Below are positions 5,561-9,700 of a stretch of DNA of 9,700 bases, piece by piece. A program made the translations under genes and the position numbers. The notes under the pieces are model-generated. The model did not search any database, had not been told where the DNA came from, and saw nothing but the letters and a program-made list of their open reading frames with translations. Positions within the stretch are counted from its first letter, which is position 1. Each line of letters begins with the position of its first letter. The stretch comes from Granulosicoccus sp964437945. Lineage in GTDB: Bacteria; Pseudomonadota; Gammaproteobacteria; Granulosicoccales; Granulosicoccaceae. Location of the stretch: positions 1-9,700 of the forward strand of contig CAYTJF010000230.1 in assembly GCA_964437945.1 (NCBI GenBank), written 5' to 3'.

Positions 5561-6898
5561 GTGTCTAACAACTCAATATTGATGTCCTTGCCTGTCGGTG
5601 AAAAAGTCGGATTGGCTTTCTCTGGTGGTCTTGATACTTCTGCGGCTATTGCCTGGATGAAACAGAAGGGTGCTTTGCCCTACGCCTATACCGCCGATCT
5701 TGGTCAACCAGATGAAAACGATTTGAACGATATTGCTCTACGAGCAAAAGAGTATGGTGCGTGTGAGGCGCGAACAGTAGACTGTCGCGAGGTCATGGTG
5801 CATGAAGGCATGATAGCCATCATGTGTGGTGCATTTCATATTGAAAGTGGTGGTAAGCGCTACTTTAATACCACGCCACTCGGCCGAGCTGTCACTGGCA
5901 CTATCCTGGTCAAATCCATGCAACAGGACGATGTTAATATCTGGGGTGACGGGTCTACATACAAAGGCAACGATATCGAACGATTTTATCGTTACGGCCT
6001 AATGGCAAATCAACATTTGCGAATCTATAAGCCGTGGCTCGATCGTGACTTCGTAGCAGAGCTAGGTGGCCGTAGCGAGATGAGTGAGTTTATGAACAAG
6101 AACGGTTTTGAGTATCGTGCCAGTGCGGAGAAAGCGTACTCAACCGATTCGAACATTCTAGGTGCAACTCATGAAGCCAAAGATCTTGAATACCTTGACA
6201 GAGGCGTGAACATAGTAGAACCGATTATGGGGGTTAAGTATTGGGAGCCTTCCGTGGACATTGAATCTGAAGAGGTTACTGTCACGTTTGAAAAAGGCTG
6301 GCCTGTCAGTATTAACGGCAGGCGCTACGATGATAACGTTAGCTTGTTTATGGAAGCCAATCGCATCGGTGGTCGCCACGGTTTGGGTATGTGCGATCAA
6401 ATTGAAAATCGCATTATTGAAGCGAAAAGCCGTGGCATTTATGAAGCGCCCGGCATGGCTTTGCTACACATTGCTTATGAAAGGCTGCTCAATGGTATCC
6501 ATAACGAAGACACTATCGAAAATTACCGAAGTCTTGGCCGTCGGCTGGGTGTGCTGTTGTATCAGGGGCGATGGTTCGATTCGCAAAGTATTATGCTGCG
6601 AGATTCGCTTGAAAAATGGGTTGGCAGTGTTGTTTCTGGTTCGGTGACATTACAACTCAGGCGTGGCGATGACTATTCAATACTGAATACCGAAAGTGAT
6701 AACTTAACGTATAAACCAGAGAATTTATCGATGGAAGTGGTAGAGGATGAGCCGTTCTCCCCGGCTGACCGTATTGGTCAGTTATCATTGCGCAATCTGG
6801 ATCTTGCCGATACTCGCAATAAACTCAAACTGTATTCTAACCTGGGTGTGCTGCCAGCCGCAGATGATGTCAAACAGCTCTATAACGATGACACGTGA
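5561..6898 (+). CDS. argG: Argininosuccinate synthase
   Basis: ArgG joins citrulline and aspartate using ATP (yielding AMP and PPi) to give argininosuccinate, the penultimate step of arginine synthesis, in the cytosol. The 445-residue protein matches the long E. coli-type enzyme (about 447 aa) nearly throughout. The ATP pyrophosphatase loop AFSGGLDTS is at 19-27, NTTPLGRAVTGT at 103-114 and GDGSTYKGNDIERFYRYG at 129-146. The tetramer/substrate region EANRIGGRHGLGM (265-277) is followed by EAKSRGIYEAPG (287-298). The GTG start at 5561 is the first after an in-frame TAA (5543-5545) and aligns with the E. coli N-terminus. An ATG at 5582 would shorten the protein by 7 residues, and neither has a strong ribosome site. 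No other arg genes are adjacent and no clear ARG box was found. Downstream selU begins after 47 bp on the same strand and is possibly read through from argG. Confidence 0.98.
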   Translation: MSNNSILMSLPVGEKVGLAFSGGLDTSAAIAWMKQKGALPYAYTADLGQPDENDLNDIALRAKEYGACEARTVDCREVMVHEGMIAIMCGAFHIESGGKRYFNTTPLGRAVTGTILVKSMQQDDVNIWGDGSTYKGNDIERFYRYGLMANQHLRIYKPWLDRDFVAELGGRSEMSEFMNKNGFEYRASAEKAYSTDSNILGATHEAKDLEYLDRGVNIVEPIMGVKYWEPSVDIESEEVTVTFEKGWPVSINGRRYDDNVSLFMEANRIGGRHGLGMCDQIENRIIEAKSRGIYEAPGMALLHIAYERLLNGIHNEDTIENYRSLGRRLGVLLYQGRWFDSQSIMLRDSLEKWVGSVVSGSVTLQLRRGDDYSILNTESDNLTYKPENLSMEVVEDEPFSPADRIGQLSLRNLDLADTRNKLKLYSNLGVLPAADDVKQLYNDDT

Positions 6899-6945
6899 TG
6901 CATGAGTAATCTATGTTTGCTGTACATGCGTGTGTATTCTGATTA

Positions 6946-8091
6946 ATGCGTCGGCGCATGATTGACGAATTCGTCAGTGACGATTACCAGCAAATCTTAA
7001 CGGGTAGCGCTGCATTGTTGGACGTGCGCGCCCCGATTGAATTCAACAAAGGCGCATTTCCAGGCTCACAGAATATACCGTTGCTAGACGATGAAGCTCG
7101 GCATCTTGTCGGTATTGAATACAAGCAAGCAGGACAACAAAGCGCCATTGATCTGGGTGCAAAGTTGCTGCCTCAGGTTGAGCGAGACGAGCTTGTGCAA
7201 CGTTGGTTGAGCTTTGTTGCCAGCAATCCGGATGGTTATTTATATTGCTTTCGCGGTGGACTTCGCTCCAGAATTACTCAGCAATGGTTGCGTGATGCTG
7301 GATGTGACTACCGATTGGTTAAAGGTGGCTATAAAGCACTGCGGCAATTTGTTATCCAGTCCCTGCAGCAGCAGTGTGAGCAAGTCCCGTTTTGTTTAAT
7401 AGGTGGTCGCACCGGTACGGGTAAAACTCGGTTATTGAATCAAATCCCTAATTCTGTCGATCTTGAGGGGTTGGCTCGGCATCGTGGCTCAAGCTTTGGT
7501 CGGATGGTGGTCGCACAACCGACCAATATTGATTTTGAAAATGCCGTTAGCATTGAATTGTTAAGGCTATCGGCAAAGCGTCCTGCAAGCCGCAACATGT
7601 CTGTCTATCTTGAAGACGAAGCCCGTATGATCGGTTCGGTGTGCATACCCGAAGCACTTCGTGAACGAACACAACGAGCACCTGTTGCTGTTTTGGAAGC
7701 AAGCCTTGCCGTGCGTGTACGTTATGCAGTGGAAGATTACGTTATTGATTTGCTGGAACGGTACCAGACCAAGCTTGGTGAGCACGCCGGTTTTAGCGCT
7801 TTTGCAGACTATCATCGGAAAAGTTTGAGTCGAGTCCAAAAACGCTTTGGCGGTGTTCGTTACAAGCACGCCTTGGGGTTGCTCGAGCAAGCGCTAAAAA
7901 CCCACTTATCAACAGGCGAAACTCATGACTACGATCTGTTTATCGAGATGATTCTGACCGACTACTACGATCCAATGTACGACTATCAAATGAAAGCCAA
8001 GCAAGAGCGATTTGTATTTACCGGTGATGCAAAAAGCCTTTTGGAATGGTCGTTAAGTAACGATTTGATGGTTGGAGCCGAGACTACGTGA
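6946..8091 (+). CDS. selU (mnmH): tRNA 2-selenouridine synthase
   Basis: SelU/MnmH converts 2-thiouridine to 2-selenouridine at the wobble position of Lys, Glu and Gln tRNAs, through a geranylated intermediate, using selenophosphate. An N-terminal rhodanese domain (about 15-130) carries DVRAPIEF (26-33) and the catalytic Cys101 in YCFRGGLRS. It is followed by a P-loop domain with Walker A GGRTGTGKT (153-161), DLEGLARHRGSSFG (172-185), the Walker B-like VYLEDEARMIG (220-230) and the conserved DYYDPMYDYQ (339-348). All match E. coli YbbB in order. The ATG at 6946 is the first after an in-frame TGA. However, the ATG at 6958 gives an N-terminus that aligns exactly with the E. coli protein (21 residues before DVRAPIEF), so 377 aa may be the true length. 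Neither has a good ribosome site. Its stop overlaps the selD start. Confidence 0.96.
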   Translation: MRRRMIDEFVSDDYQQILTGSAALLDVRAPIEFNKGAFPGSQNIPLLDDEARHLVGIEYKQAGQQSAIDLGAKLLPQVERDELVQRWLSFVASNPDGYLYCFRGGLRSRITQQWLRDAGCDYRLVKGGYKALRQFVIQSLQQQCEQVPFCLIGGRTGTGKTRLLNQIPNSVDLEGLARHRGSSFGRMVVAQPTNIDFENAVSIELLRLSAKRPASRNMSVYLEDEARMIGSVCIPEALRERTQRAPVAVLEASLAVRVRYAVEDYVIDLLERYQTKLGEHAGFSAFADYHRKSLSRVQKRFGGVRYKHALGLLEQALKTHLSTGETHDYDLFIEMILTDYYDPMYDYQMKAKQERFVFTGDAKSLLEWSLSNDLMVGAETT

Positions 8092-9700
8092 ACTCAGCTC
8101 CGGTTATTCGAGATGTTGTGCTGGTTGGTGGCGGGCACAGCCATGTCATTCTTATTCGTATGTGGGCAATGCAGCCGATACCCGGTGTGCGTTTAACGTT
8201 GATTTCTGAAAAAGTCGACACGCCCTATTCAGGCATGCTGCCAGGGCTGATTGCAGGTCACTACAGTGAAGCGGAAGTGCACGTTGACTTAGCTCGCTTG
8301 TGTAGTTGGGCAGATGTGCGCTTTATTGAGCAGCGTGTTAGCCGTATCAATCTTGAAGCCAAGATGGTTAGCGTAAGCTCTATCGCCAACCCACCTGCCG
8401 GTGTGAATATCGAAAGACCTGAAATCGAGTTTGACGTACTGTCGCTTGATACTGGTTCAACGCCAGAGCTTAGCGTTGATGGGGCTGAGCAATTCAGTGT
8501 TCCGGTCAAACCTGTCCACGGTTTTTATCAGCGCTGGCAATTGATACTGAAACGCCTGCAAACACAATCGCACCAATCACAGACTCCTACAAAACTGACC
8601 AAGCTCTCAGCAATTGAGGCGATGCAGTCCACAACTGAGCAGCCTCAAACTGTACCGGCAGCAACCGCGTTATCGATTGGTGTTGTCGGCTCGGGCGCGG
8701 GTGGGTTTGAACTGATTATGGCTATGCGCTATGCGTTGTCGGATGATGTCGCTAGTTGTCATTGGATCATTCGCGGTAAGCGAGCGCTCAAGGGTCGTCC
8801 TGAGAAAGTGTCGGAAAATGCTATGACAGCTGCAAAAAATGCAGGTGTTGTGATTCACACTGATTTCGACGTTGTCGAGGTTCGACAAAATGCAATACTG
8901 GCGCGCGATGGCCGAAGCTTGTCATTAGATGAGACTGTTTGGTGTGCTGCTGCCAAGGCGCCTGCATGGCCGCGAGAGGCAGGTTTTAGTGTTGATAAAC
9001 GTGGCTTTGTTCTAACCAATTCGCATTTGCAAAGTATCAGTGCTGACTTCGTGTTCGCCACTGGTGATATTGGTACGCAACAGGAAACACCGAGCGATAA
9101 AGCCGGCGTGTTTGCGGTTCGTCAGGCACCTGTGCTGTTTCAAAATATTCGGCGTTTTTTACTTGGTACGAAGCTCAAAGTCTATCGGCCGCAAAAAGAT
9201 TTTCTTTCACTGATGGCAACAGGCAAGAAATCAGCGATAGGCAATCGCGGTTTTATAACTGTGCATGGAGCCTGGGTTTGGCGCGTTAAAGATGCCATTG
9301 ATCAAAAGTTTATGAACCAGTTTCGGTTGCTGCCTGAAATGACGGCTCGCCAATCGCACTTTAAAGTACCGCAAGCACTGTTAAAGCACAGTAGCGTAAC
9401 TGAGCAAGAAGCATCGAGCGTTGTAATGCGATGTCGTGGATGTGGTGGAAAAGTAGGTGCCACTATTCTGGATTCAGTACTACAGGAATTAGATTGTGTT
9501 CAGGCAGTAGATGTCGTTACTGATATAAATGATGGAGGTGATGCGGCAATAGTGCAAACAGACTCACGACAACTAGTTCAATCAGTCGATCAAATATCCG
9601 CCGTGTGTGCAGACCCTTATGTTTTCGGTCGCATCGCAGCTGTACACGCGCTGAGCGACGTTGTGGCAGGCGGTGCAACGGCTCACTCGGCTCAGGTATT
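8088..9700 (+). CDS. selD: Fused NAD(P)/FAD oxidoreductase - selenide, water dikinase (3' end outside window)
   Basis: SelD makes selenophosphate from selenide and ATP. Here 537 codons are seen without a stop, and the C-terminus lies beyond the window. Residues 1-420 form an NDH-2-like pyridine-nucleotide-disulfide oxidoreductase: VVLVGGGHSHV (10-20) for FAD, GVVGSGAGGFEL (198-209) for NAD(P), and FATGDIG (323-329). The SelD part starts near 447 with MRCRGCGGKVGA. Cys452 and Lys455 align with E. coli Cys17 and Lys20, so the catalytic residue is Cys, not Sec. SVDQ (499-502) and DPYVFGRIAAVHALSDVVAGGA (509-530, two Asp ligands) match the metal/ATP site. A Gln/Ser/Thr-rich stretch (about 155-193) separates the FAD and NAD halves. 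The GTG start overlaps the selU stop as GTGA, implying translational coupling. Such fusions are known in several bacterial groups; the oxidoreductase probably supplies or handles reduced selenium (inference). Confidence 0.93.
   Translation, partial: MNSAPVIRDVVLVGGGHSHVILIRMWAMQPIPGVRLTLISEKVDTPYSGMLPGLIAGHYSEAEVHVDLARLCSWADVRFIEQRVSRINLEAKMVSVSSIANPPAGVNIERPEIEFDVLSLDTGSTPELSVDGAEQFSVPVKPVHGFYQRWQLILKRLQTQSHQSQTPTKLTKLSAIEAMQSTTEQPQTVPAATALSIGVVGSGAGGFELIMAMRYALSDDVASCHWIIRGKRALKGRPEKVSENAMTAAKNAGVVIHTDFDVVEVRQNAILARDGRSLSLDETVWCAAAKAPAWPREAGFSVDKRGFVLTNSHLQSISADFVFATGDIGTQQETPSDKAGVFAVRQAPVLFQNIRRFLLGTKLKVYRPQKDFLSLMATGKKSAIGNRGFITVHGAWVWRVKDAIDQKFMNQFRLLPEMTARQSHFKVPQALLKHSSVTEQEASSVVMRCRGCGGKVGATILDSVLQELDCVQAVDVVTDINDGGDAAIVQTDSRQLVQSVDQISAVCADPYVFGRIAAVHALSDVVAGGATAHSAQV

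Noticed and set aside
9426..9460. Selenocysteine codon/SECIS in selD
   Set aside because: The catalytic position is TGT (Cys452), and I read no in-frame TGA in the visible part of the gene.

Overview
The window reads as a chromosomal segment of a gammaproteobacterium, possibly marine. The argininosuccinate synthase and the tRNA 2-selenouridine synthase resemble the E. coli proteins as I remember them almost position by position. A textbook CRP-type operator is present, and base composition looks moderate (a little under 50% GC by eye). This placement is inference; no rRNA, tRNA or phage marker is present. All seven confident genes lie on the + strand.

Layout: 1-352 is non-coding or the edge of an upstream gene. 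It carries a perfect TGTGA-N6-TCACA site overlapping a good sigma70 promoter (145-173), followed by a leader of about 170 nt. Next come a stand-alone class I glutamine amidotransferase (353-1072) and a membrane-anchored FMN/3Fe-4S glutamate-synthase-like protein (1212-2858). A KefB/KefC-type CPA2 transporter with a TrkA-N domain (2925-4622) follows; its usual core acidic residues are substituted. A small unrecognised protein with a KilAC/winged-helix-like look (4690-5001) ends this half.

5002-5560 holds no intact gene. On the - strand it contains eight 21-bp repeats that read as leucine heptads of a coiled coil, broken by a frameshift in a six-A run. I interpret this as a decaying gene. A 45-codon ORF of unknown status overlaps its end by ATGA.

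The right part is argG (5561-6898), then selU/mnmH (6946-8091), then a fused NAD(P)/FAD oxidoreductase-SelD gene that starts inside the selU stop codon (GTGA overlap) and runs off the window. SelD makes selenophosphate and SelU uses it to convert 2-thiouridine to 2-selenouridine at the wobble base of certain tRNAs, so the last two genes form a compact tRNA selenation unit. SelD carries Cys, not Sec, at the catalytic position, so making it needs no selenocysteine decoding. I see no wholly new system. The points most worth a second look are the - strand heptad-repeat relic, the altered CPA2 core, and the amidotransferase/FMN-synthase pairing.
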